64,000 bases of DNA from Clostridiales bacterium PH28_bin88 (GTDB taxonomy: Bacteria; Bacillota; PH28-bin88): positions 62,001 to 126,000 of the forward strand of contig LAKY01000055.1 of NCBI GenBank assembly GCA_000987045.1. The letters are read 5' to 3'. Positions within the stretch are counted from its first letter, which is position 1; every line of letters begins with the position of its first letter. The notes beneath the pieces were generated by a model. That model was not told the DNA's origin, made no database searches, and worked only from the letters and a program-made list of their open reading frames with translations. Below are positions 49,023 to 57,205 of this stretch, one piece after another. A program made the position numbers and the translations under genes.

Positions 49023-49967
49023 TTAATAAGAGAGGATTTTGCTTGCAGATTCAAGGGTTTGTCTTGCTTGCTCCATTAATTCTTCAATTACTTCGTTGAC
49101 ACTTTTCACCTCTTTCAGGACACTTAAACTTTGGCCAACTTGGACAGAACCGTTTTCCACATCCCCTTCGACAGCAGCAAGTCGGTTTGTTCCTTGAGCC
49201 AGCTGATCAAGCGCCTCCTGTGGCGCTCCCGACCGCTCAAGGGCCAGATACTTTTCCGTGAAGCTGTTCCTCAAGCCTCGAACCGCGTGGCCTCTTGAAT
49301 AACCTGTAACTTCCGAATCTGTATCCGTTGCCTGGATAATTTTTTCCTTTACGATGGGGTGAACCCGGCACTCAGCAGTCAACAAAAACCTTGATCCCAT
49401 TTGAACTCCCGAAGCTCCCATCAACAAGGCTGCCGCCAGTCCCCTCCCGTCGGCAATTCCCCCCGCCGCAATTACGGGAATGGTTACTTGGGGGATGATA
49501 TTGGTCATCATGGCCATGGTAGTTTGGGTTCCGATGTGTCCCCCGCCTTCCATACCTTCAATAACAATTGCATCTGCGCCGTTGGCTTCCATTCTCTTCG
49601 CAATTTTAACATTCGGAATGACAGGGATGATTTTGATTCCCGCCTTCTTTAACTTTGCAAAGTACGGGAGGGGATTTCCGGCTCCCAGGGTTACGAATGC
49701 AACCTTTTCCTCACAGATTACCTCAACGATATCATCCTTATTGGGATGCAACAGCGCTACATTTACGCCAAAGGGTTTATCTGTCAATTCTTTAGTCTTT
49801 CGTATTTCATTGCGAAGCCACTCTTTGTCCCTGCCGCCGGCCGCAATGATACCTGCACCACCGGCATTTGATACAGCGCTTACTAAATTAGACTCCGAAG
49901 TCCACGCCATCCCTCCCTGGATGATAGGGTACTTGATGGTAAGTAACTCTGTCAGCCTTGTTCTCAT
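49023..49967 (-). CDS. FabK/nitronate monooxygenase-type FMN enzyme
   Basis: A 314-residue TIM-barrel flavoprotein. RLTELLTIKYPIIQGGMAW at the start, GADAIVIEGMEGGGHIG, PVIAAGGIADGRGLAAALLMGASGVQMGSRFL (FMN phosphate loop) are shared by enoyl-ACP reductase II (FabK) and nitronate monooxygenases. The GMEGGGHIG loop favours FabK-like proteins. No fatty-acid synthesis genes are adjacent, so a catabolic enoyl-CoA or nitroalkane role is equally possible. It follows the alcohol dehydrogenase gene by 26 bases. Confidence 0.78.
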   Translation of the reverse strand: MRTRLTELLTIKYPIIQGGMAWTSESNLVSAVSNAGGAGIIAAGGRDKEWLRNEIRKTKELTDKPFGVNVALLHPNKDDIVEVICEEKVAFVTLGAGNPLPYFAKLKKAGIKIIPVIPNVKIAKRMEANGADAIVIEGMEGGGHIGTQTTMAMMTNIIPQVTIPVIAAGGIADGRGLAAALLMGASGVQMGSRFLLTAECRVHPIVKEKIIQATDTDSEVTGYSRGHAVRGLRNSFTEKYLALERSGAPQEALDQLAQGTNRLAAVEGDVENGSVQVGQSLSVLKEVKSVNEVIEELMEQARQTLESASKILSY

Positions 49968-49993
49968 TGTGCCTCTCCTTTAGCATAATGTTG

Positions 49994-51037
49994 TTACGAT
50001 GGGTTAGATGTAATCATGACCTTGACGGTCCCCGGCTGGTGTGCCGCTTGAAAACCCTGTAGCGCTTTGTCCAGTGGAAAGCGGTGGGTAATTAACCGCC
50101 CAACCACCCGCTCCCCTCCTGCCAGGATTTCCAGCACCGCCCGCCATAAACCGGGACGCGACCCATAGGAACCTAAGATCTTCTTTTCTTGCCGCACGAT
50201 ATCGTTAAGCCAGAGAGAAACAGGCTCAGCGTGGATGCCGACCACCACCAGGGTGCCCCCCTTGCGCAGCAGCTGGAGCCCCTCCGAAACCGCCGCAGGA
50301 GAACCTGCGGCCTCAAATACCACGTCAGCCCCTATTCCACCCGTTTCTTCCATGACCAGGCCCCTGACTTCACCAGTCTCTGCACTGGTCGCGATGTCAG
50401 CACCCAACTGCCTGCCAATATCCAGCCTGCCGGTATCTCTCGGGCGTCCTGCCAGGATTACCCGGCGGGCTCCAGCCTGCTTGGCCAGGTAAGCAACCAT
50501 CAGCCCAATCGGCCCCGGCCCAAGTACCGCTACATAATCTGCCAGCCCGGAGCCAGACAATTGGAGGCCATTGAGGGCTACAGCCAGGGGCTCCGCCAGG
50601 GCCGCCACTACAAAGGAAAGTTTCCCGGGAATCATCAAGCAGTTTTGTTCCGGCACGCATATATACTCAGCGAAAGACCCCCAGTACCTTAGCCCCAAAG
50701 ACCCCCGGTCCACGCACAGGTTCTGGTCCCCTCTCAGGCAATAGAAACAGCGGCCACAAGGTTTGCCCGGAATGCATACCACCCGGTCTCCTACCGACAG
50801 GTTTTTGACCCCTGAACCGGTTTCGGCCACGGTACCGGAAAATTCATGCCCCAGCACCAGGGGAAAGTAAGGTATCAGCCACTCATAACCAGATGTCCAT
50901 TCATAGATGTGGATATCGCTGCCGCAGATCCCGGTGGCCGCTACCTTGATCAAGACATCTTGGCCCTGGGGGCGGGGAATTGGGACTTCCCCCAATTCCA
51001 GCCCCGGCAAGGGCTTTGTTTTCATCAAAGCTTTCAT
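49994..51037 (-). CDS. Zinc-dependent medium-chain alcohol dehydrogenase
   Basis: A 347-residue MDR enzyme. Catalytic zinc ligands Cys38 (GICGSDIHIYEW), His64-Glu65 (LGHEFSG); structural zinc ligands Cys94, 97, 100 and 108; NAD loop VLGPGPIGLM. Family relatives are L-threonine 3-dehydrogenase, sorbitol dehydrogenase and 2,3-butanediol dehydrogenase. Because the 2-oxoacid dehydrogenase genes directly upstream resemble acetoin-cleaving complexes as well as pyruvate or branched-chain ones, a butanediol/acetoin pair is one reading; I cannot choose between them. Confidence 0.83.
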   Translation of the reverse strand: MKALMKTKPLPGLELGEVPIPRPQGQDVLIKVAATGICGSDIHIYEWTSGYEWLIPYFPLVLGHEFSGTVAETGSGVKNLSVGDRVVCIPGKPCGRCFYCLRGDQNLCVDRGSLGLRYWGSFAEYICVPEQNCLMIPGKLSFVVAALAEPLAVALNGLQLSGSGLADYVAVLGPGPIGLMVAYLAKQAGARRVILAGRPRDTGRLDIGRQLGADIATSAETGEVRGLVMEETGGIGADVVFEAAGSPAAVSEGLQLLRKGGTLVVVGIHAEPVSLWLNDIVRQEKKILGSYGSRPGLWRAVLEILAGGERVVGRLITHRFPLDKALQGFQAAHQPGTVKVMITSNPS

Positions 51038-51084
51038 CCCAGTCGCTCCTAAACAGTTTTAACGCCATATCTGAAAAACCAGCC

Positions 51085-51966
51085 TTAACCCAGCAGACTT
51101 AAAGGATGTTCCAAGAGATCTTTTAGAGTGATACGGAACCTGGCCGCGCTTGCCCCCTGAATAACGCGGTGGTCGTAAGTTAGGCAAAGATTCGCCACGT
51201 CCCGGATCACTATTTGCCCGTCCCTTACCACCGGTCTCTGGGTAGTGGCTCCGATGCCCAAGATGGCGTTTTGCGGCTGCACGATCACCGGTGTAAACAC
51301 CTGGACCTGGTACGGTCCCACGTTAGAAATGGTAAAAGTTCCTCCCGACATGTCTTCAGGGGTTAAGGCATTTTGACGCGCCTTTTCTACCAGTACAGCG
51401 ATTCGTTTGGCAATCTCCAGCACGCTCAAACTGTCCGCGTGGCGGACTACCGGCACCACCAGGTCTTCACCCACGGTAACCGCCAGGCCGATGTGGTAGT
51501 ATTTCTTCAACACCAACCGGTCCCCCTGGACCGAGGAATTCAATAACGGGTGCTCACGTAGGGCCAGTGCGACAGCCTTAACGAAAAAGGCGTTTAAGGT
51601 GGGCCGAACGCCATGATACCGCTCCCAACCGGCCAGGATCTCCTGCCGTAAACGGATTAGTTCGGTCAGGTCAACTTCCGTGGTCGAAGTCACTTGCGCC
51701 GCAGTAGCAACGCTTTTACTGATGTTTTCAAACGTAACCTTTCGAATACCGGTAATGGCAATGATCTCTTCGTCAGGATGCTGCGGTGCCAGAGACTGTT
51801 CCTGCTCAACCGGTGGCGGGTTGCCGGTATAAGCCAGTACATCCTCTTTGGTAATCCGCCTGCCGGGACCGGTCCCCACAATTTTATGCAGGTCCACCCC
51901 CCTCTCCTCGGCCAAGCGCCTGGCTATGGGAGAAGCAAGTACTCTTGGCTCCCGGGCGTACCTCAT
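51085..51966 (-). CDS. 2-oxoacid dehydrogenase E2, subunit-binding and catalytic domains (lipoyl domain on a separate frame)
   Basis: A 293-residue E2 without its own lipoyl domain. Residues 8-46 form the peripheral subunit-binding domain (VLASPIARRLAEERGVDL, GTGPGRRITKEDVLAY); residues about 70-293 are the acyltransferase core, with AFFVKAVALALREHP and FTISNVGPYQVQVFTPV. The active-site motif HxxxDG reads DHRVIQGA: His266 is present but Asp is Gln270. The ATG at 51966 is 17 bases from a GGAGGG and overlaps the lipoyl frame by 83 bases in the +1 register. Either the two products work as separate subunits, or one bifunctional gene has been broken with loss of the linker. Confidence 0.72.
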   Translation of the reverse strand: MRYAREPRVLASPIARRLAEERGVDLHKIVGTGPGRRITKEDVLAYTGNPPPVEQEQSLAPQHPDEEIIAITGIRKVTFENISKSVATAAQVTSTTEVDLTELIRLRQEILAGWERYHGVRPTLNAFFVKAVALALREHPLLNSSVQGDRLVLKKYYHIGLAVTVGEDLVVPVVRHADSLSVLEIAKRIAVLVEKARQNALTPEDMSGGTFTISNVGPYQVQVFTPVIVQPQNAILGIGATTQRPVVRDGQIVIRDVANLCLTYDHRVIQGASAARFRITLKDLLEHPLSLLG

Positions 51967-52174
51967 AAATCGGTACCACTGCTCCCTCCGGATGGAGGAT
52001 CTTCTCCACCCAACCGGTAGCGGGAGACTCTATTTCCAAGGTGGCCTTATCAGTCATGACCTCCAATAAGATTTCTCCTTCGGTAACAGCATCTCCCTCT
52101 TGCTTCAGCCACCTCACGATAGTACCGTCGACCATCGTCATTCCATTCTTCGGCATCAGCACTTCTACAGACAT
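51884..52174 (-). CDS. 2-oxoacid dehydrogenase E2, lipoyl domain frame
   Basis: A 96-codon frame whose first 69 residues are a complete lipoyl domain: MPKNGMTMVDGTIVRWL, GDAVTEGEILLEVMTDKATLEI with lipoylated Lys43 in the DKA motif, and GWVEKILHPEGAVVPI. The last 27 residues (YEVRPGAKSTCFSHSQALGRG) are the out-of-frame reading of DNA that encodes the binding domain in the other frame, so they are probably not meaningful. GAAAGGAGATAGTC precedes ATG 52174. LipB is encoded 2.8 kb upstream in the same run and could supply the octanoyl group for this lysine. Confidence 0.72.
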   Translation of the reverse strand: MSVEVLMPKNGMTMVDGTIVRWLKQEGDAVTEGEILLEVMTDKATLEIESPATGWVEKILHPEGAVVPIYEVRPGAKSTCFSHSQALGRGEGGGPA

Positions 52175-52210
52175 GACTATCTCCTTTCCCTGCCATTACC
52201 CTTTCTGTTG

Positions 52211-53185
52211 TCAGGACAAGGTCTTTCGCACCGCCTGAATAATCCTTTTTTCATCAGGGATAAAAAACGCTTCCATCGGGGGGCTGAAAGGCACGGGGAT
52301 ATCCGGCGCCGCGACTCGTTGAATGGGAGCATCCAGGTAATCGAAAGCCTCTTCGGCAATAATCGCCGCCAGTTCGCCTCCCGGCCCGTACGTCAAGCAA
52401 GCCTCGTGACAGATTACCACCCGGTTTGTTTTCTTTACGGAATCAACGATAGTCTGCTTGTCGAGGGGGTTAAGGGTTCGCGGATCCACCACCTCTACCT
52501 CGATCCGTTCGGCAGCCAGGTTCTCCGCCGCTTTCAGGGCCTTTCCCACCATGGCCGAGGTGGTGATCACCGTCACATCCTTTCCTTGCCGCTTGACATC
52601 AGCTTTTCCCAAGGGAATAACCACATCGCCTTCCGGCACCTCTCCCTGGGTTGCATACAAAAGCTTGTGCTCTAAGAACAATACGGGGTTATCGTCGCGG
52701 ATAGCAGCCTTCAACAAACCCTTGGCATCGGCAGGGGTTGACGGGAGGACGATTTTTAACCCCGGTACGTTCAAAAGCCACCCTTCCACGCTTTGACAAT
52801 GGTGACACCCGGAACTGGTCCCTGCGCCTTGCGGGGCCCTGATCACCAAAGGCACGGTGGCTTGACCGCCATACATGTACCGCATCTTGGCGGCGCTGTT
52901 AACCACATGGTCCATGCCCAGGGCAATAAAGTCTGCAAACATGATCTCCACCACCGGCCTGCAGCCGACTACCGCCGCACCGGTGGCAGCCCCGACGATC
53001 ACCGATTCTGATATAGGGGTGTCTTTAATCCTCGCTTCGCCGAATTCTTCTAACAGCCCCAAGGTAACTTTAAAGGCCCCCCCGTAGTACCCCAGATCCT
53101 CCCCCATCAGAAAGACTCGTTCATCCCGCCGGAGTTCTTCCTGCAAGGCCTCACGCAGCGCCTCCCTATAGGTGATGACACGCAT
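52211..53185 (-). CDS. 2-oxoacid dehydrogenase E1, beta subunit
   Basis: A 324-residue E1 beta: ITYREALREALQEELRRDERVFLMGEDLGYYGGAFKVTLGLLEEFG (in parts), DTPISESVIVGAATGAAVVGCRPVVEIMFADF and APQGAGTSSGCHHCQSVEGWLLNVPGLKIVLPS, all standard. The start is ATG 53185, ten bases after GGGGG; the frame open to 53206 overlaps E1 alpha. With E1 alpha it decarboxylates a 2-oxoacid (or cleaves acetoin) with TPP and loads the lipoyl group of E2. Confidence 0.87.
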   Translation of the reverse strand: MRVITYREALREALQEELRRDERVFLMGEDLGYYGGAFKVTLGLLEEFGEARIKDTPISESVIVGAATGAAVVGCRPVVEIMFADFIALGMDHVVNSAAKMRYMYGGQATVPLVIRAPQGAGTSSGCHHCQSVEGWLLNVPGLKIVLPSTPADAKGLLKAAIRDDNPVLFLEHKLLYATQGEVPEGDVVIPLGKADVKRQGKDVTVITTSAMVGKALKAAENLAAERIEVEVVDPRTLNPLDKQTIVDSVKKTNRVVICHEACLTYGPGGELAAIIAEEAFDYLDAPIQRVAAPDIPVPFSPPMEAFFIPDEKRIIQAVRKTLS

Positions 53186-53202
53186 AACTGTGGTTCCCCC
53201 TT

Positions 53203-54177
53203 TCACATAGCAAACACTTCTGTCAGGCAGTCGGCCGGGTCAGGATAAGGGCTTTCCTCGGCAAATCTTACAGATTCCTCGATCTGCTCGATAACCAGGG
53301 CTTCTAAATCCTTAATCAGTTCTTCCGTAAGGATGGATCGTTCCAGGAGATACCTTTGAAAGAACAAGACCGGATCGGCCTTGCGGATTTCTTCTTCAAC
53401 AGTCTGGTCCCGGTACCCCCCTTTGTCTTTCTCCGAGTGCCCACGCCACCGCTTGGTCTTGCACTCAATCAGCGTGGGCCCCTCCCCGCGCCTGGCACGG
53501 GCAATCGCCTCCTGGGTTCCATCGAAAACAGCCAGCACGTCCTGTCCGTCCACGATTACTCCCGGCATCCCGTAAGCTTTGGCCCGGTCGGCCACGTGCG
53601 CTATCTTCATCTGGCGGGAGGTAGGCGTAGACATGGCATACTCGTTATTTTCACAGATGAAAATGACAGGTAAGTCCCAAATAGCAGCAAGATTCAAGGA
53701 TTCGTGAAAATCGCCCCTGCTGGTTGCGCCGTCTCCAAAGGACGTAATTACCACATTGGGTCTTCCTTGTTGTTTAAGCCCCAGGGCGGCGCCTGTGGCA
53801 ATAGGGATGGATGAACCTACCAGCCCGCTCCCGCTGAGCACACCCCTTGTCAGGTCTCCCATGTGGTGCGAAGTCGCACGCCCCCCGGCTGGTCCGGTTT
53901 TTTTTCCGAACATGCCGGCCATCATCTCATCAGGCGTAATTCCCATCACGTAAAAGTACCCGCGAGATCTCAGAGAAGGCAGCACATAGTCCCCCTGCTG
54001 AAGCTTGTAGGCACTGCCAACAGGAATGGCCTCTTCTCCCTGGGAGGAGTGAGGTAATTCCGGGAGACCCCGCCGAGTATAGATTTCACAGATTTTTTCA
54101 TCGTTGCGTCGAATAAAAAGCATCAGCCGGTACATCTCCAACAAGTCTTCAGAAGTTAACTCAGCACTTGTGGTCAC
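53203..54177 (-). CDS. 2-oxoacid dehydrogenase E1, alpha subunit
   Basis: A 324-residue E1 alpha. The TPP-magnesium motif is GDG at 148-150 through Asn177 (FGDGATSRGDFHESLNLAAIWDLP...CENN). HSSQGEEAIPVGSAYKL and GGRATSHHMGD are family marks. The phosphorylation-loop-like region RWRGHSEKDKGGYRD is conserved. It resembles acetoin dehydrogenase, pyruvate and branched-chain enzymes about equally by eye. GTG 54177 follows AAAGGAAC. No E3 (dihydrolipoamide dehydrogenase) gene lies in this window. Confidence 0.87.
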   Translation of the reverse strand: MTTSAELTSEDLLEMYRLMLFIRRNDEKICEIYTRRGLPELPHSSQGEEAIPVGSAYKLQQGDYVLPSLRSRGYFYVMGITPDEMMAGMFGKKTGPAGGRATSHHMGDLTRGVLSGSGLVGSSIPIATGAALGLKQQGRPNVVITSFGDGATSRGDFHESLNLAAIWDLPVIFICENNEYAMSTPTSRQMKIAHVADRAKAYGMPGVIVDGQDVLAVFDGTQEAIARARRGEGPTLIECKTKRWRGHSEKDKGGYRDQTVEEEIRKADPVLFFQRYLLERSILTEELIKDLEALVIEQIEESVRFAEESPYPDPADCLTEVFAM

Positions 54178-54191
54178 GTTCCTTTCCCCCT

Positions 54192-54962
54192 TTAAAACAT
54201 CTGTTTCCCACCGTTAACATCAAGAGTGACCCCTGTGATAAAATTGGCTTTATCGGACAGTAAAAATAATACGGCCTCTGTGACATCCTGGGGTGTACCG
54301 CATCGACCCACCGGAATCTGCCTGATAATTTCCTGGTTGACCTCCGGCGGTACGTCGTGGATCATTTCTGTTTCGATTCTACCGGGAGCAACTGCATTTA
54401 CATTGATCCCGTACGGGGCAAGTTCTCCTGCTAGCGCCCTGGTCAAGCCAATCACCCCTGCTTTGGAAGTCAGGTAGTGAGAGCCGGGGATTGAACTGTA
54501 GGTCTTACCGGCCGATGAGGACATATTAACCATCTTTCCATACCTCTGCTTGATCATATGTCTTGCGCAGGCTTGAGCACAGTAAAAACAACCATGAAGA
54601 TTCACCGCAATGACCCTCTCCCATTGCTCCAGGGGCATCTCGACAATGGGGATTTTCTTACCGTCCTTTTTGGGTGAGATACCTGCGTTGTTAACCAGGA
54701 TGTCCACCCGGTGATAGTGCCCGACCACTTCTTCCACCATGCGGTTCACCTGTCCGCTGTCTGCCGTATCCACCGGAATCGCCCTTGCAACGAGCCCACG
54801 CGTGCTTAATTCTTGGCAGGTTTTTTCGGCTGCCTCGGCGTCGATGTCCGCGATGATTACTTGAGCGCCATGCTCCGCCAAGGCCCGGGTAATAGACTTG
54901 CCGATGCCACGAGCCCCGCCGGTTACAATGGCCACCTTGCTTTGAAACTCATTTGTTAGCAT
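54192..54962 (-). CDS. FabG-like short-chain dehydrogenase/reductase
   Basis: A 256-residue SDR: VTGGARGIGKS, IIADIDAEAAEK (Asp at the end of strand 2, which favours NAD), NNAGISPKKDGKK, SSSAGKTYSSIPGSHYLTSKAG with the Ser-Tyr-Lys triad, and a C-terminal TGVTLDVNGGKQMF. The ATG at 54962 is nine bases after the lipB stop, and E1 alpha starts 14 bases downstream, so it is inside the dehydrogenase operon. It is distinct from the SDR at 46036-46818. Possible roles are 3-hydroxyacyl-CoA or 2-hydroxy acid oxidation feeding the E1 substrate. Confidence 0.87.
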   Translation of the reverse strand: MLTNEFQSKVAIVTGGARGIGKSITRALAEHGAQVIIADIDAEAAEKTCQELSTRGLVARAIPVDTADSGQVNRMVEEVVGHYHRVDILVNNAGISPKKDGKKIPIVEMPLEQWERVIAVNLHGCFYCAQACARHMIKQRYGKMVNMSSSAGKTYSSIPGSHYLTSKAGVIGLTRALAGELAPYGINVNAVAPGRIETEMIHDVPPEVNQEIIRQIPVGRCGTPQDVTEAVLFLLSDKANFITGVTLDVNGGKQMF

Positions 54963-54971
54963 TACTTCACC

Positions 54972-55676
54972 TCACCTTGCCTTTTGGCATAAGTCCGTCA
55001 ATGCCTCGAGCGTTACTTCCCGCAGGTCAAGCTCAAATTGTTCTCCCATCTGAAAAATTGCTTCCTTGACAACTTGCTCCATCTGAGGGCCTCTCTCCAA
55101 CACTGCTGTCATGGAAGTTACGCCGAACTGCTTGAGGCCGCAAGGAACAACATATCCGAAGGGAGTAAGGTCCAAGGAGACGTTCAAGGCCAGTCCATGA
55201 TAAGTCACCCAACGATTGACCGCGATGCCAATGGAAGCTATCTTGCGACGATGAACCCATACCCCGGTGTGGCCGGTATTGCGTTCCGCACGGATGCCAA
55301 AGTACCCCAGTATGTTGATAATTACCTGTTCCAAAGACCGGAGGTACCAGTGGACATCCTTTACATGGTTCGCCAGGTCTAATATAGGGTAAAGGACTAA
55401 CTGGCCGGGCCCGTGATAGGTGATGTTCCCGCCCCGGCTGCAGGTGAGTACCTCTATCCCACGCCTTTTTAATTCCTTCTCAGGTAGCAACAGGTTCTCA
55501 GCACCACCGCCTCTACCCATCGTGATCACCGGAGGGTGCTCTGCCAGGATCAAGGTATCCGGCAATGAGCCCTCTAAACGTTTGGCAACAAGGAGTTTTT
55601 GAAGTTGTTCGACGTCCCGGTATTCCCGCAGGCCAAGCCTGACCGCATATCCGTCGCAGCCCATCCGGCACAACAC
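54972..55676 (-). CDS. lipB: Lipoyl(octanoyl) transferase LipB
   Basis: A 234-residue LipB: SRGGNITYHGPGQLVLYPILDL is the signature, HRRKIASIGIAV holds the active-site Lys and VVPCGLKQFGVTSM the acyl-carrying Cys. It transfers octanoate from ACP to the lipoyl domain, after which LipA inserts sulfur; no lipA is seen in the window. Location among 2-oxoacid dehydrogenase genes fits a dedicated supply for that complex. The GTG start at 55676 is not well supported; ATG 55664 is an alternative. Confidence 0.9.
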   Translation of the reverse strand: MLCRMGCDGYAVRLGLREYRDVEQLQKLLVAKRLEGSLPDTLILAEHPPVITMGRGGGAENLLLPEKELKRRGIEVLTCSRGGNITYHGPGQLVLYPILDLANHVKDVHWYLRSLEQVIINILGYFGIRAERNTGHTGVWVHRRKIASIGIAVNRWVTYHGLALNVSLDLTPFGYVVPCGLKQFGVTSMTAVLERGPQMEQVVKEAIFQMGEQFELDLREVTLEALTDLCQKAR

Positions 55677-55736
55677 CGCTTTCCAAACACTTGTCTCCCA
55701 AGGCGTCCGCAGAGTTAATTGGAAAAGGGAAGCGCA

Positions 55737-56444
55737 TTATGCACCGATATACGCTCTTTTTACCTGCTCATTACCCAGCAAGTTTTCACTGCTGTCCGCC
55801 ATCACAATCTGCCCGTTTTCAATCACGTATCCCCGGGAGGCGACTTTTAAGGCCATGAAGGCGTTTTGTTCCGCCAGCAGAACCATGGTACCGGCAGCAT
55901 TAATCTGCTTGATAGCTTCAAATACTTCTCGCACCACTAAGGGGCTGAGTCCCAGGGAGGGTTCGTCCAGCAACAACAACTTGGGCCGGGACATTAAGGC
56001 CCGACCGATGGCCAGCATTTGTTGTTGCCCCCCACTCAAGGAACCGGCAGGGTCATCTTTTTTTTCTCTTAACATGGGGAATAGCTGGTACACTTCTTCA
56101 AGGGTTTTACTGATGCCCGCTTTGTCACTGCGATGGACGTAAGCACCCAAAATTAGATTTTTGTATACCGGCAGCTTAGGGAACAAATGCCTACCCTCGG
56201 GACACTGGGAGATACCTAACCGGACAATGCGGTCAGGAACCAACCCGCCGATTTTGCCCCCCATGAACTCAATGTCGCCCTTAGCATGACGGTTTAGCCC
56301 GCTGATGGTCCTAAAAATAGTGCTTTTTCCTGCACCGTTGGCGCCCAACAACACTACCAGTTCTCCTTTATTGACTTCTAATTCAATGTTTCGGAGAGCC
56401 TGGTAACTGCCAAAGGCTACCGAGACATTCCTGAGCTTAAGCAA
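55737..56444 (-). CDS. livF: Branched-chain amino acid-type ABC transporter, ATPase LivF
   Basis: A 235-residue ATPase: Walker A GANGAGKST, the LivF-typical SQCPEGRHLFPKLPVYKNL, signature LSGGQQQMLAIGRALM and Walker B LLLLDEPSLGLSP. Its TTG start overlaps the livG stop by 8 bases. One of two cytoplasmic motors of a five-part HAAT importer encoded in the order K-H-M-G-F. Confidence 0.93.
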   Translation of the reverse strand: MLKLRNVSVAFGSYQALRNIELEVNKGELVVLLGANGAGKSTIFRTISGLNRHAKGDIEFMGGKIGGLVPDRIVRLGISQCPEGRHLFPKLPVYKNLILGAYVHRSDKAGISKTLEEVYQLFPMLREKKDDPAGSLSGGQQQMLAIGRALMSRPKLLLLDEPSLGLSPLVVREVFEAIKQINAAGTMVLLAEQNAFMALKVASRGYVIENGQIVMADSSENLLGNEQVKRAYIGA

Positions 56445-57201
56445 GGTTAGCCCCCCCCAAGTAAGCCTCGATCACCGCTGGGTTAGTAACAATCTCCTCC
56501 GGCGGCCCTTCGGCGATTTTTGTCCCATAGTTGAGCACACTAATTCGGTCCGCTACATCTAACACCATCCGCATCTTGTGTTCAATTAGACAGATGGTCA
56601 AACCTTTCTGCTGCATTTTTTTTATAAGGTTGGCAATGCCTTCTGTTTCATCAAAGTTGATCCCGGCAGCAGGTTCGTCCAGTAAAATCAATTGGGGATC
56701 CGTGGCTAGGGCCAAGGCGATGGCTGCACGCTTTTTGGCTTCCTGGGAGATGCTGGCCACCGGTTTCTTGGCTAGTTCGGTCAAACCGGTGAACTCCAAC
56801 ACCTCCCAGGCTTTGTCCCAACACGCCTTCTCGTCACGTCGGTAACGGGGGTTCCTGGACAGCGCATCCCATAATCCGGCCGTAGTTCGCACGCGATGGC
56901 CAATGAGGACATTATCGAATACCGTTGCCTCAGTAAACAGGGTGGTGGTTTGAAAAGTACGCGCAATGCCTTTTTGAGCCCTTCGATGAGGAGGCAATCC
57001 GGTAATGTCCTCACCATTGAAATAGACCTTGCCTGCAGACGGCCTGTAAACTCCACTAAGCAGGTTGAAGAAGGTGGTTTTTCCGGCCCCGTTTGGTCCG
57101 ATAATTGCCATGATTTCTCCTCGCTTCGCGGTGAAGTCCAGGTTGCTTACCGCGGTTAGGCCGCCGAAGTTTTTAGTGAGGTTTTGCGTAGCCAGCAGCA
57201 T
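56437..57201 (-). CDS. livG: Branched-chain amino acid-type ABC transporter, ATPase LivG
   Basis: A 254-residue ATPase: Walker A GPNGAGKTT, RTFQTTTLFTEATVFDNVLIG typical of LivG, Walker B QLILLDEPAAGINFDE and the LivG C-terminal helix region (ADRISVLNYGTKIAEGPPEEIVTNPAVIEAYLG, in parts). The signature motif is SISQEAKKRAAIALAL, in which the usual LSGGQ is altered to ISQEA, a visible departure worth noting. GGGGAGG precedes ATG 57201. Confidence 0.92.
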   Translation of the reverse strand: MLLATQNLTKNFGGLTAVSNLDFTAKRGEIMAIIGPNGAGKTTFFNLLSGVYRPSAGKVYFNGEDITGLPPHRRAQKGIARTFQTTTLFTEATVFDNVLIGHRVRTTAGLWDALSRNPRYRRDEKACWDKAWEVLEFTGLTELAKKPVASISQEAKKRAAIALALATDPQLILLDEPAAGINFDETEGIANLIKKMQQKGLTICLIEHKMRMVLDVADRISVLNYGTKIAEGPPEEIVTNPAVIEAYLGGANLA

Positions 57202-57205
57202 GGGC

